From positions 10,922,654 through 10,986,653 of the forward strand of contig CM046841.1 in the NCBI GenBank assembly GCA_025618425.1: 64,000 nt of DNA, in the 5' to 3' direction. The stretch comes from Heliocidaris tuberculata. Taxonomy: Eukaryota > Echinodermata > Echinoidea > Camarodonta > Echinometridae. A program made the translations under genes and the position numbers. The notes below the pieces were generated by a model. It was not told the DNA's origin. It saw nothing but the letters and a program-made list of their open reading frames with translations, and did no database searches. Positions 23,909 to 38,306 of this stretch are shown piece by piece (within the stretch, counting starts at the first letter, position 1; each line of letters begins with the position of its first letter).

Positions 23909-24067
23909 TTACTCCGGATCATCGTCCGAGGCGATTCCATCATCTCCGGATCCTCCGAGAATACTAAGGGGATCCTGAATATAAGTATCGACAATAGAGA
24001 CTTGAGTAGGGGGAGGAAGGGGCGCCAAATATTCGCCTACTGTCTGTGTTCGGTGAAAGTAATCATT
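23909..24067 (-). CDS. Candidate terminal exon, unknown protein (minus strand)
   Basis: On the minus strand a good acceptor (CCAGTTTTTTTAG) is followed directly by 52 open codons and TAA at 23911-23909. The peptide begins NDYFHRTQTVGEYLAPLPPP, continues with VSIVDTYIQDPLSILGG and ends in an acidic tail, DDGIASDDDPE. A proline run, then aliphatic/acidic segments and an acidic C-terminus look like a genuine protein end. There is no in-frame ATG. No upstream exon was found and I do not recognise the family. It could belong to a host gene or to a transposon with spliced coding sequence. Confidence 0.4.
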   Translation of the reverse strand, partial: NDYFHRTQTVGEYLAPLPPPTQVSIVDTYIQDPLSILGGSGDDGIASDDDPE

Positions 24068-24149
24068 CTAAAAAAACTGGTGGTCCGACATGATTATAAT
24101 CAGGAAACACTTGCTCCGGGGTTCATTTTGTTAAAGATGCAGGGTTAGG

Positions 24150-24290
24150 GTTCCAGTTGGGTTTTAGGCTAGGTTCAGATTTATTGGAATCATCTCGATT
24201 CAAATCTAAAGCAAGCTCCCTCTCTTAAATCTTTTGGAAGAAATCTTAAACATTATCTAATTAGCTCTTATATACAGCATAAGTGCAAAA
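24150..24290 (+). pseudogene. Non-LTR retrotransposon RT C-terminus fragment
   Basis: The frame from 24179 reads IYWNHLDSNLKQAPSLKSFG and then RNLKHYLISSY. This matches the usual end of CR1/jockey-type polyproteins (WNxLP, LK, A-SL-FK, LK, L). No catalytic part remains. Confidence 0.65.
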
Positions 24291-24299
24291 CAACTGTAT

Positions 24300-27000
24300 T
24301 TGCTTTTCTGCCTGTGTCTTAACATTTCAACAACAACAAAAAAAAACCTTTTCCTTTAAGACATCTTTTTGATCATACTTACACATACTCACTATGATGT
24401 GTATCTGAATTTTCTACTGCTATAAACCCAACAGGCTGCAATTAACTGCTCATATAAGCTAATTTTATTTTGATGTTAGTGATGTTTACGTGTGTTTATT
24501 TCTTTCTTTCCTTTTTTTTTTCACGTGTTTTTTTCATGTGTTGTCTCATCTTTTTACTGCCATATCTGTATATGTATACGTAATTAATCAAAGTCAACTT
24601 TGATTTATTTCATCGCTTAATTGCCCTGAAACAGACTGTACGGTTGATTTTTATCATAGATAGGTATCTTGCGAAATATTAACTACAGTTTAAAACAAAA
24701 ATGGCATGGACAAAGGTAAAACTTGTAGAACTGTACCGCGATTTGAATGTATATTAGCACATACGGTTGTATCAAATCACTCTTGCCAATATGTTATATT
24801 TTTAAATATTAAAAATGCTACAATCATCCTAAATACTTGACGAATTTCTTTTTTCTAATTCAATTGTTATTCATTTGAAGATTTCTGTTTTAGTTATTCA
24901 CGGAAATAGAGGCAAGATAGTTTATGTAAAGCTCTTATCAAAGATTGAATCTTGATCTGCTTTTAAATTCTCTTACGGTATTTATTTGGTATATACTTGT
25001 TTTCCAACTTCGCTCACCTGAGAAGGATTTCAGCCTACCCTATACGTAGGTGAGATAATCCCACACGGGGCTAATTCAATAACCAACAGAACGGGGAAAA
25101 AGAAACTGGCTGATCAATTAAGTCTGCATAAAGCTACATAACAACATGAGATGAGAATAACAAATTATTAATATCTAAAAATGATTCGGGATTATTTCGA
25201 AAATGTCAAGGAAAAATGAATGGACCACACCCTTTCCTTATCAAAACGTTTACATTCTAAAGACAAAATATGTATCCCGTAAAATATATTTTCAGGAATT
25301 CAACAAGTGACGTTTCTGTTAAGAAAATGCACACTTAAGAAACCTATATTTTCTGGAATGAAAAGGTATATTTGTCTGGTTTTTAAGTCAGTTTATCTAC
25401 TTTAATGTTTTTGAATTAATTACACAATATTCTTTTATAATGGTTTTGCGTTCTTAAAATTGGATCATTGTTATTTTTATAACAAGGTAGCTTGGACAAT
25501 GAAGAATGATTGGTCGAAAGTATAACGACTGCGATCTGATTTTATAATAAATTGTAGTATCATCACGTAAAGAAAGTTGAATATTAAATGAAAGTTATCC
25601 CGACCAAAGTAACAGGTATAAGAATATTAACTAAACTTTCGATTTTACTGTTCATCCGTACATTTTTAGGAAACATAATTTTCTTCTTCTTCTTCTAATC
25701 TTCAAAGGGCTATGCAACCTATATTACGAAGATGAACTAAAGATTGCAAGCGGTGCGAGAAAGTGTAACGTTTTTTTTTTGATTTATTGAAATGAAAGAT
25801 GCTTCAGGCGTAGGCCCTGGAAGCTCTGTGGATTGTCAGCATGTACTACAGATGCCGGCAGGCTATTCCATTCTGAGATACAGCGTGGGGGAAATGAAAA
25901 TTTGTCTACGTCGCCTCTTGCGTGGTACATCTGGAGGGTCTTGTCATGGTTCTTCCGTGTTTGTGATTTGTTGAAGGAGAATATATTTCTAGTGGTATGG
26001 CAGGGAGACCATTAGCAATCTTGTGCATCATCCCCACCCTAGTGGATCGGGTAGGCCACTACAACTTGTGGATCATGTCAATCACACTACTTGTTCCCTA
26101 GTCTCCTGTAACGTAGCACGCACTCCGACTTTGGATACTTTTCCGAAGGTTATCATTATTAGAATTTCCGTAATTTATTTATATTTCATTTTCTTTCGAA
26201 ATCCACCTTAAAAAGTGCCTAGGACTTTTCATTCTACAAATCATGCGGTCAGCCCCTCCACAGATATCGATCTGTTCTGAACATAGATATCGATTACTTA
26301 GACTTGAGAGGGAAATGGATTGATTGAATCGTCACGGGACCACTGACAGGGGGTAGCATTAAAAAGTACGAATGGTAGAAAGGGATTGGTTTTTTGAAAT
26401 CCTCAAGCTCTTGACTCGTGCATAGCTTTCTTTATATCAGGGACCTTGGGCGTTTTTGAATGTGTATTGGGGGGGGGGGGGTGTACACATGGCAACCAGC
26501 AAGATGCTGCTGTATATCATAAGGAATATGAAACGTTTCTACTACAAAAAGTGGGGGTTCTGCAGCAGCAATTCCCCCCCCCCCATACCGGTTCCGGGGC
26601 CCATGTATCTTATTTGCCATTTCAAGTGAAACTTTGTGTGTGTGTGCGTGTGTGTGTGAGTGCGTGTGTGTGTGCGTATGTGTATTCTGTGTGTTTTGTT
26701 TTGTTTATTATCAAACTTGAAAGAAAGAATTTGTTCTTTATTTTGCAATCCATACGTTCCAGTCTCATAGATAGCAATATATTACTTGGCAGTTATAATG
26801 GACTTGCGAAGTTTAGTATCAAAACGCCAACATTTCCTCGAATTCCACCTTTTAAACAATTTTTTTTTTCTGTTTTATCATCAGCAGGACATTCCTTTTT
26901 TTCCCCCATTTACGAATAGGGACATAACCACACACTTCCCTCTCCCCTGCTAGCAATGTTCGCTAACTCTTGATTGATGAAAGAACATATTTCACTTTTC
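24300..27000. other. No gene recognised
   Basis: AT-rich sequence with a GT/GTGC microsatellite at about 26634-26695 and G or C homopolymers near 26469 and 26573. Small frames at 25792-26015 and 26446-26919 show no family signature; the second spans these simple repeats. Confidence 0.5.
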
Positions 27001-27159
27001 TTGTCGTCTTGATACCAGGCGCGTAGCCAGGGGGCGGTGGGGGCGGTCGCCCCCCCCCCCTCCAAGAAAAAATGATTATGATAATAAAACGCCAACTAAT
27101 AAAAAAAAGAAAGGGAAAAAAAAGCGAGAGCGAAAAAGCGGAGGGTGAGAGAAAACAAG

Positions 27160-27850
27160 CCTAAAAAAGGTGCTAAGAGCCCTTATCTTTCTCTCAAAAT
27201 TTCTCTCAAAAACGTAAAAATTTTCGCGCTTTGCACGAGAAGGGGGAAACTCCCCATCCTTGCGCCCATCCCTGTTACAAGTAGGCCCACAGTGCATGCA
27301 GTATTATGTCCAAATAATTGAAAAGCAGTCAGGGCGTACGTCGCCTGAACCTTTCGCCTGAAAATAAGGTGCTATATATACGAGCCATTATCTAATTTTT
27401 TCTCAAATTTGTTAAAACGTAGAAGGCAAAGCTTTCGAGGGGGGAAACTTCCCATCCTTGAGCCCACCCCTGTTACATGTAGGCCCACAGTGCATGCAGT
27501 ATTATGTCTAAATAATTGAAAAGCAGTCAGGGCGTACGTCGCCTGAACCTTTCGCCTGAAAATAAGGTGCTATATATACGAGCCATTGTCTAAATTTTTC
27601 TCAAATTTGCTAAAACGTAGAAGGCAAAGCTTTTCCACTTCGCGCGAGAAAGGGGAAACTCCCCCTCCCTGCGCCCACCCCTGTTACATGTACAGTGCAG
27701 TAATGCGTCCAAATAATTGAGAATCAGTAAGAGCGTGGAACTAACTTTCCGCCTTAAAAAAAGATGCTACGAGCCGTAGCTAAAACGTCAGAGCTTTCGC
27801 GCTTCACGCGGGAGGGGGGAAACTCCCCCCCCCCCTCCCTGCACCCACCC
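27160..27850. repeat. Tandem repeat, unit about 200-210 bp, just over three copies
   Basis: The block GTAGGCCCACAGTGCATGCA occurs at 27281 and 27479 (period 198). A third, more diverged unit carries TGTTACATGTACAGTGCAGT near 27682. Each unit also has GGGGAAACTCCCC-like, AATAATTGAAAAGCAGT and GGTGCTATATATACGAGCC blocks. A hAT-like end (CAGGCGCGTAGCCAGG) lies just upstream at about 27019, so the array may sit inside a transposon whose right end I could not confirm. Confidence 0.8.
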
Positions 27851-27957
27851 CCCTGAGGAGCACGCTTCGAGTGCTCATGAGTAATTTTGCACCCTTGGCG
27901 TGCTCACAACCGCCCCCTAAACTAATGTCTATACTAATGAATATATCCTACGTCACT

Positions 27958-28130
27958 GTGCAGTAGTCGAGTGGTTTAAACACCTGTCTGGAGATGCCCA
28001 ACACTGCACTGGTGTCCTTTGACAAGACATCAATCTACATTTGCCACTCTCCACCCAGGTATCAAATTGGGTACCGGTAGGAAGGAATTCCTTGAATGGT
28101 GTGAGCACCGAAATCGGCAGCCTAGTTAGA
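27958..28130 (+). mobile_element. SINE-like unit
   Basis: It starts with a tRNA-like head (AGTCGAGTGGTTTAAACACC, resembling an A box). It continues with CCTTTGACAAGACATCAATC and TTTGCCACTCTCCACCCAGG, blocks shared with the unit at 29645. The tail is not clear. Confidence 0.5.
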
Positions 28131-28705
28131 GCCGGTGTAATACTGGAGCCTGCACTCTACATTATTCAAAATTTGCGAGGTCGCAATTACATTGTAATAT
28201 GAAAACGGGGAAACACAATTATGATGGGGTTTCATTTGCAAAATTTCACAATGAAAATTTATTTGATAAGCTATACTTTTAATACGAGCGTGCGTAGCGG
28301 AAAATGTGTTTCTCCCCTTCTTCAAATCTTCAATATAAAACCACAAGCCATCTTCACAAAAATTGAAATTTTGTGTGTGAATTGCATTATGCAAAGGCTA
28401 ACTTCTTTTTACCATGCTTTAATGCGGCTTTTCACGTTAGCAGGTGAAAAGCCGTAGAAAGTGGTGAATAACTCTATATATTTAAGTTGGAAGCTCTCAA
28501 ATCTTTTTTTCAGTGCGAGTAAATCAACTCTTTGCATTCCATTTGCATTTATTATCCCTAGGATATGTTGGTTGGCTTTTAAAATGGTCATCTTAGTGCC
28601 ACTTGTAGGCCAGTACCTCAGCATTTCCCTATCATGCCTATACAATACACAAGTAAAATCTTTACTTAGGATGAAAGCCATAAAAAATTATTTTAAATGA
28701 TGGTT

Positions 28706-28706
<1 letters not shown>

Positions 28707-28768
<62 letters not shown>
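28707..28768. repeat. (TA)n microsatellite
   Basis: About 30 TA dinucleotides. A separate GT run follows at about 28838-28860. Confidence 0.95.
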
Positions 28769-28772
<4 letters not shown>

Positions 28773-29240
28773 TATATCAAATCGGCCATAGTGATGTATG
28801 TTTGACTGTTGTTTTCATTTATTGTGTTTTGTGTCTGTGTGTGTGTGTGTGTGTGTGTGTCTTTTTTTGTATGAAGTCAGTCTGTATAAGTCAGTTCCAT
28901 TTTGCAATGAAGAATTATTTTTATTATTTATACATGTATACATGTATATATACAAGTGTATTAATTCCCTTGTTCATGGGGGGGGGGGGTTATGAAAAGA
29001 TTTCATTCAATGTTTTCTTTAAATTTTCCGAATTTCATTTATTCATTTATAGAAAATGTTACAAGATAATGTGTTTTAGTTGTCATATGCATGTACTTTC
29101 ATTTAAATGTTGAATTATGATTTATGTATAATTATTGAGTGGAATCAAAATAAAGATCATTGAAAAAAAAGAGTGTGTGTGTATAAAGTTTGACACGTTG
29201 AGGGGAAGTTGATTGGTGAATTTGATTACTTAGGTGTACC

Positions 29241-29570
29241 CATGGGTGTCGATCCGGGGGGGGGGGCGGGAGGGGGGGTATTTATCTCCCCCCCCCCCGA
29301 AAAAAAAATGGATAAAATGAATAAGAATTATGGTACATTAACGTAAAACTAATAAATATCCATACTCATTATGTTTGATCTTGAAATACCATCACATTCT
29401 TTAATGATTAGAAGTAAGGAAATAAGAAATGCCATAAATTCAATGCGAAAATGCAAGTTTTATAAACAGATTGATTTTAAAGTCCATGGTGTGGGAGGGG
29501 GATACCCCCCCCCCTCCCACACCCTCCTCGCCGGTCATCCCCCAATCATGAACACGGATCGACACCCCTG
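29241..29570. mobile_element. hAT-like MITE with perfect 8-bp target duplication
   Basis: The ends are CATGGGTGTCGATCCG and, inverted, CAGGGGTGTCGATCCG. GGTGTACC stands directly outside both ends (29233-29240 and 29571-29578). The interior has G and C homopolymers near both ends and an AT-rich core with no transposase. The 8-bp duplication and CA..TG ends fit hAT. Confidence 0.9.
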
Positions 29571-29644
29571 GGTGTACCTATCAGCACTTTATTCATAAAA
29601 GCTTCCAGCCATTGCTTGGAATTGCTTTTTTCAACAAAATTGTA

Positions 29645-29830
29645 AAGGTGTCGCAGCCTAGTGGATACGTCGCTGGACTGTGTATCAGGTGGTTCGCGGT
29701 TCGAGTCCCAGCTGCGCACTATGATAAGGTCCTTTGACAAGATATTGATCGATATTTGCCACTCTCCACCCAGGCTCGAAGAAATTCCGTAAATGCTTTC
29801 AGAAATTCCGTAAACGGGGCATCTAGTAAC
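29645..29830 (+). mobile_element. tRNA-derived SINE
   Basis: The head has an A-box-like CTAGTGGATACGTCGCTGG and a B box GGTTCGAGTCC at about 29698, as in RNA polymerase III promoters of tRNA-derived SINEs. The body has CCTTTGACAAGATATTGATC and TTTGCCACTCTCCACCCAGG. A short direct repeat of AGAAATTCCGTAAA lies near its 3' end. Confidence 0.75.
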
Positions 29831-29839
29831 CATTTTCGT

Positions 29840-30970
29840 CGTTTTACCACATTATTCAGACGGAAATGTAAATAGAAGGAAATACGTTACTCCACAAACA
29901 ATATTCGTAATTGATGGGGATGTTACCATTCCCATTGATGATGATAGTCAATAGCGATACGTCAATAGTAATGAACTTGACATTTTAGAAATGGTTATGT
30001 CTACCGTCCTGATGATGATTATTGATAATATATATACCATTTCAAAGTTTGCACCATTTTTCTCCTTGCATACTAAAATACATCAGGATAGCTTTAACAA
30101 AAATTCTAAAAATATAATGATCCTATTGTAGTGAAACGGTTATGTGAAATTAAATCCTGGTCTCAATACTGGAAAATTTATACAAATTAAACGATTGTAC
30201 TTGTATTCTGAAGAATCTGTAGAAATCTTCTAGTAATCCCATTTTTTTTCCTCAAAGGCGCGCGGGGGCGGGGGTGTAAGTGGCCCTTTCTACCCACCTC
30301 ACCTCCGCCAATGTGTCAAGTCAGGTTTGAATCATGATGTACCTGTTTACTCACTCACACCCTCTTTCGTTGGTGCATTTCAAGTCATGTTAAAGTTCAT
30401 TAAAATAACGTCTTGCGGCTGCAAGACAGAGATTTTTTTTTTTTTTTAAGAAGAAGAAGAAGAGGAGGAAGAAAAAAAAAGTAAAAAGAGAGAGAGAGAG
30501 AGAGAGAGAGTAAGAGAGAGAGAGAGTAAGAGAGACGGAGCGAAAGAGAGCGCGCAGGAAGTATGAAATTGCGTCGATGAGTGCGTCACAAATATCACCT
30601 TGCCGCAATGAGCAATAAATCATGGCAGCTGCCCTCATCGTCATTCACGGTCAAGCGAAGCAAGAGAAGGATACCAGCGACATAATATTTTTGTTCTGCG
30701 TTATATCACGCTTGCAGGTGACTGCATATTTCTGACTGTTTGAATGTGTGTCCATACCAGTTTTTATTCCTCGATAAGTTTGTGTCTTCCTCGATTAGGT
30801 TTCAGTGTCAAGTAGAAAGTTTGAGATGCACTGCCACGCGTTCTGGCACACCGAGATACCTTATATCGTATGGTCAGCAATATAATACTTTTTGTCATTA
30901 ATGGCTTGTTGAGAAACATGGGTTTGAGAACTCCTAACTATAATATAGACAACAAAATCCTGATCAAGGC
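29840..30970. other. No gene recognised
   Basis: AT-rich sequence. Purine tract with poly-A and GA repeats at about 30432-30540. Confidence 0.6.
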
Positions 30971-30974
30971 GATT

Positions 30975-31130
30975 AAAATGGCTCAGTGATAGAGCAGTCA
31001 TAACTGGGAGGAACCAAGTGGATGCACTAGTGCCCTTTGGTAGGGCATCAATCTGTATTACCAAGTCCCTTGGAGAGGACTTAAAGCCATCATTCCCCTG
31101 GTTGCTCACTTACACCTGCTTTCTTAGCAG
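30975..31130 (+). mobile_element. SINE-like unit
   Basis: The head ATGGCTCAGTGATAGAGCA resembles a tRNA A box. The body has CCCTTTGGTAGGGCATCAATC, similar in position and content to the CCTTTGACAAG-ATCAATC body of the other two units. No clear B box. Confidence 0.45.
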
Positions 31131-31139
31131 TAAGGTAAA

Positions 31140-32040
31140 CTAAATCATCAAACCTTTTCAACATTTTAAAACTAAAACCTGCATAATATGTACCTCACGT
31201 GATGCATATGTTGCTCGTTACGGTTACGACAAATGATAGTTTATTCGTTAACACAATTTAGATTCAGATTTTGATTCAGAGATCGATTACAACTAAAGTG
31301 CATTGACCGAGCCCCGTCTGCCATAATTAGAAATTACTGTCACTGGTTCGCCGAATCTGTTGCGTTAAAGTGATGAATACATTACCATAAATGCATATAT
31401 TAGTAAATTTGACCTACTGCGCATGCTCTAAGCAGACGTGCGATTTTTTTTTTTTGATTTTTTGATTTTTTTTAATACCACGTAGAAACACACTCTACTC
31501 TCGGGGAGCATCTTACAAAATTAACCATGCATTTACACTCATGAATTACGCAAGGAGCTTATCGGGCCTTCTGATGGACCCGGAAATATGGCGAAGATTT
31601 AGGGGCCTGATTATCACCAACAATTTTTTATAGACTTTAAAGGCTGCCAATCACCTAAAAATATGTTCCTCTGTAGGTAAGGGATTCCATGTCATTATTC
31701 TATATTCAAAATATGGGCTTCGAATATTACTTCTGCAAAGAGGCATTGGAAGTTTAATTACACTCTCTATAAGCTTAAAAGCGACTCCTAAGTAAACTAC
31801 TCGACGAACCCATACGCACTCGCAAAGATAAGGGCTCGCACGGAACCCAGCTCGGGATTCGGTTCCAAGCGCGCAACTCCAAATCCTTTATTTCATCCAT
31901 ACTCCTAAACTGTTGAGTTATAGATTTTATACTTTCTGGCGGTACACATTTTTTGGGGTACACGTTAATAATAGGAAAAAAATTATATTTACCTTCCCTC
32001 TTTCTCTCTCTTTTGGGGGTTATTTTAATATATTTTTTAA
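31140..32040. other. No gene recognised
   Basis: AT-rich sequence with T-runs near 31444. No domain in any short frame. Confidence 0.6.
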
Positions 32041-32054
32041 AGAAACCTTTTTAA

Positions 32055-32462
32055 CCCTTTCAAGACAATTGACCACATTTTGTGGTTTGGCTCAATAACT
32101 TTTGATTCAGAGCCCTGAAAAATATACCAGATACTTGAGTAGAAAGAGCAAAAATTTCTGCACACACTATGTCCATTTTCATTAAATGACCATACTGCAA
32201 TTGATCCCAGGAATTTTAAAAAGGAGAATAAGCTTTAAAATCCTTAAATTGGCAACACATTGAGAGGTTCAAAATCATGGCTTTTCATCGAAATTGGCAA
32301 CTTTTTCAACTTTTCGCCAATTCTTTTAACCATGTATATTGTTTTCAAAGACATTACCCCTTATTACAATCTTGTAGTACTAAAAGAAAAATATTATTGT
32401 TGCCAATTTGAAGAACAAAATGTGATCAATTTACCCCTTAAATAATTCCTGTCATGAAAGGG
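32055..32462. mobile_element. TTAA-flanked MITE
   Basis: TTAA at 32051-32054 and 32463-32466. The ends are CCCTTTCAAGACA and, inverted, CCCTTTCATGACA. TTAA plus CCC ends fit piggyBac-type elements. No transposase. The interior 61-codon frame is not a gene. Confidence 0.6.
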
Positions 32463-32469
32463 TTAAAGA

Positions 32470-35400
32470 TAAAATTGTATCCTGCCAGGTTAACAAAGCT
32501 CCTATGTCTCTCATATGCAGACAGGTTCTCTCTGGAATACCTCTCTATCGTGCAACTCGGAAGAAAAAAAATCACGAAATCAAAGAAAGATTTTTTTTTC
32601 CGGTGAAAATGGTTTCGCGCAATCTCGCATATCTATCAATAGGGATTTGATAAAAAACATTTATGACAATCGTATTTATCTTTATTTGCAATGAAAATAA
32701 TGTATCAAGCAACAACAAAAAATATGGGCTTTAAATGAAATTGGCGCAATTAATTAGTGTTTTATGGATACTGCACATTTACAGAATGGGTTAAGAAATC
32801 CCTGCAATCTTTTTGGTTAAAAGCCAGTTCGCTCAATTGAATTCATTTCACAGGACACATCTGGACAACGGGATTCTTTTTTAAGGATATTTTTTGAGAA
32901 AAAATATATATGATCACAAAATTTTAAAACCAATAGAATATGTGTGTAGAGCAAATAACACACTGAAGTGAAATGAATAAAACATGCACGTTCCTTATGA
33001 ACTCTTAGAAATAATTTGTTAACATATTTAACATTTTATCTGTTATATCTAAAACACAAGGTATGAAGCAAAAAAACAAAACAAACAAACAAACAAACAA
33101 AAAATTCTTTAATTTGTCTGCTTCTTCTAAAAACAATTTAATACCTGGATGGCCTACCCCCTAAAATTATTCCACAAATTTCAGTTTCCTATTTTCATTA
33201 CAAATGTGATGTAATCTGTAAACATTTTTCAAAAATAAATTATCATCAAAGATGGTGTGACTGCAATTTTGATATATTTATTATTAAAGGGCAATCCAAC
33301 CTTACAATAACCTATCGCAGGTTTATTTCGTGTGTCTGTAGAATTGTTTACACGCGTTTGCTATGGAATGGTCTAAGGGTGCGTTTATGCTCCCATTTTT
33401 CAGGCCAGAATGAGCCTTTTGTTACGCGTTTAGTTCAAAACACGGTTGCGTCCAGTCATTTCCGTATAGATAATCGCCGATTTAAAACGCCTCGTGTATT
33501 TAAACCATGGCCAAAGTTAACCCTTGCAAACGATTCCCACAGACTAAATGAAACCAGCGCATCATTTGTATAGGCATATTGCCGCACCAAGCGGGGTACA
33601 TCTTCAGTAGATCTGAACTTGTTATCCATATATGCAGCAAGAGATATTATATCTTACCTCTTTTTAACGTAAAATAATGATGAAATTGTTGGTTTGTACG
33701 CTTGTGGCCTGCGGCCTTCCTTTCAAGATTCGCTTGTATACTGAACCAATGCATGCATACCCAACAGGGCTGCTAGATTTGTGGCATTATACTCATTTTG
33801 ACCTATTATCAGGATTTTTATTTATTTAGATTGTTAGCTTGTTCTTTGTTTTTGTCTTGTTTAGCTTTATTATAATATTCATGCAAATCTTTACAAATTA
33901 TTTGAATAATGTTTTGTAATATGAACTATTTGGTCTTCAAGGAAGTAAATGTTACTTTAAAATGAAAATTGAAATGAAGGATAATTGAATAAGGAAAGCA
34001 AAGCACTGGTATGGACGCGGTTTTGGTTTTGCGACTCATTGATGCTTGCCATATTATGCCCTGCGTGTGTGTGCGCGCCTTGTTCACTGATGCCATCACT
34101 GCACACCTGTAGAGCAAGCTGGAGCAGAGAGATTGGCAGTCGGGCGAGTGAAGCAAGCAGGGTAGATGTGTGCATCATCGAGCGTGTACGAAGGACGGAA
34201 GGAAGGATCCATCAATCATGATCAGTTAGATCAATACACCTGCTTTGACGTGTTTGAGAGATGAGGAAACGACCTTAAGATTGAGGTAGAGTAGGAGAGA
34301 GAGAGAGGGGGAGAGGGAGAGATAGGGAAAGAAAGGGGCAGAGGAAGAAAGAGAGGGGGGGTTGTAATAGAGATGGCTGGAGAGAGAAGGTGAGGTGGGA
34401 GAAAGGGCAGGAGAGAGAAAGAGAGTGTGTGATGAGAGAAGGTGAAAAGGGAAGTGAGAAAGAGGAAGAAATAAAGAAAAGCAAACTAAACTTGGAGGGA
34501 ATGGGTGATGAGTTTAGAAGGGGAAAATAGATAGAGAAAGGGAGAGGGTCTGGGTTGCTTCTGATTTAGCGAACTTGTTATCAAATATTACCAAATAAAT
34601 CTGTTGAAATGTGTTTGTCCGGTTATATTTATATGTCTTTGCTATGTTTGTTTTGTGTTGATCTACTTACCAGGTGCAATGGGATTTTTTTGTTACCTAA
34701 ATTTGAATGTCCATTGGATCTAGAAGATTGACCGGCCTTGTCATGAAAACAATGTCACAGATCCAGACTAGATCTGTGAAAATTGGGATAAAGGTAAATT
34801 ATCAAACGACCAGAGTACCTTGTGAATCGATCCAACTCGAGAACAAGAATCCAAATTAATATCTTACTAATTAATGTAATTCAGTGAATGGTTTCATTCA
34901 TATCCTCACCGCGGCAATATGTGGCCGAATAGTGAAAATATTTACAGAGTAAAAATGGACATTCTAAATACAAATTTCAATAAAAATATGTGAACAGTAA
35001 CAAACAAGTTAAAAGGACGACACAAGTTTAAACAACCCGGCCCCCCCCAAAAAAAAAATAATAATAATAATAAACCCAAAAACAAAAACAAACAACAAAT
35101 AGATGTCCACATATTGCACTTATGAGGTTGAAAGTCAGTTGTAAGCAAAATAACTACCTGATATTTATTATTACTTCGATTTGAGTTATAACATGTCCAA
35201 CGTAATTTGCAGGGCAATTTTACAATGTTTTGTCATTCCGTCATTTCTAATGCGGATGGGGCTGATCAATAGATGGCGCTACGTAAAATTCTAAAATTGC
35301 TCTGATTGTAGTAGTCTGTGCATTATGAAATCGCATCGACCCCCCCCCCCTTTTTTTCTCAAAAAAAAACACTTTCAAACATTTTACCATGTTTACCGCT

Positions 35401-35660
35401 ATAAAAAAAAAAGTTGTACATTGAATCAAATTTAAATTTTTATTAACAGGAAATGTAAGGGACAGGTTAAAAGGTTTGTATTAAAGTAGAATTTCATTGA
35501 TTTTGAATATTGATTTAATTTTTATTATTGCATAGGTGAAGCTTAGATTGAACAAGGTTCATCAAAATTCAACGCTTGGAAACATTTGAAGTAATGATTA
35601 TTATCAATTATGAAATGATATAACACAGCCCCGCTATAGCACCTATAGAGCTCTTTGAAC
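32470..35660. other. No gene recognised; low-complexity tracts
   Basis: It contains a CAAA run near 33080-33100 and a solitary MITE end TTAAAGGGCAATCCAACCTT at 33286, similar to the element at 44120. A GA-rich tract spans 34290-34550. None of the short frames shows a known family signature. Confidence 0.5.
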
Positions 35661-35673
35661 GCTGCTGAGATAT

Positions 35674-36228
35674 GTGACGTCATACCGGGGAGCAATCCTT
35701 CCTAAGCAGACGATGCCCCATAACATCTTACACATTTTCAGTGCCTGTTTTGTCATCTCATCTTCACTTATTTCTCTTATTTCGCTAGCGTCAGTATAAA
35801 TGTTTATTTGTTGCCTCACTCTAAATTTCCTGCATGGTATTATTTTGATGAAAAATGCAGCGTTAAAAAAATAAAGGAATCAATCGCTTGTAAACAAAAT
35901 AAGATGCCATTGTATTTTCAGCTGCATGCACCGCGGCATGTCGGCGTTTCAAGAGGGAACGAATACCATCTATGCTATAATTTAGCGGGCTTTACAATTC
36001 GAAAGTGTGATTTCTTTGATTGATCATTGACCCTTATCATGACTTTTTACAAACAAAAGATTTTAGTTACTAGAAACGGTTTCACTTCCCTTTTAGAATG
36101 ATGTGAAATACGGTCATGGTGAAACACACCAAACTCTTTATAATTTAAAAATAATTGCATTGCAGTTACGTTCACTTGATATAGGACGTCGTCTGCTTAG
36201 GCAGGATTGGTACCTGATGTGACGTCAT
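35674..36228. mobile_element. Inverted-repeat element, about 555 bp
   Basis: The arms 35674-35715 and 36187-36228 share, inverted, CCTAAGCAGACGA, CAATCCT and the motif GTGACGTCAT. The spacer holds a 71-codon frame (35808-36023) with no recognised domain. No clear target duplication. Confidence 0.5.
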
Positions 36229-36239
36229 GAAAACATGGG

Positions 36240-38126
<1,887 letters not shown>

Positions 38127-38306
38127 GTATATTATAGTTCCAATTTTGTCTCCAGGTCCATCTATTGTTTTTCTATGTTTTGTTTTTGTGTGTGTGTTTT
38201 TTTTCTCTCTCTACCTCTCTCTCTCTCTCTTGCCTTCCTGTTTATATTCCATGATATTCAGTCTTGCTGCCCTTACACCTGTTTCTCCCTTTCTCTACTC
38301 TTGATG

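Noticed and set aside
27019..27965. Complete hAT element bounding the 200-bp array
   Set aside because: The left end is convincing, but the proposed right end near 27950 is poor and the 8-bp flanks do not match.
29645..29720. Possible tRNA gene
   Set aside because: A- and B-box-like motifs are present, but the body continues as a SINE and no cloverleaf with a proper acceptor stem is evident.
35808..36023. 71-codon frame inside an inverted-repeat element
   Set aside because: Not recognised as transposase or any other family; probably chance.
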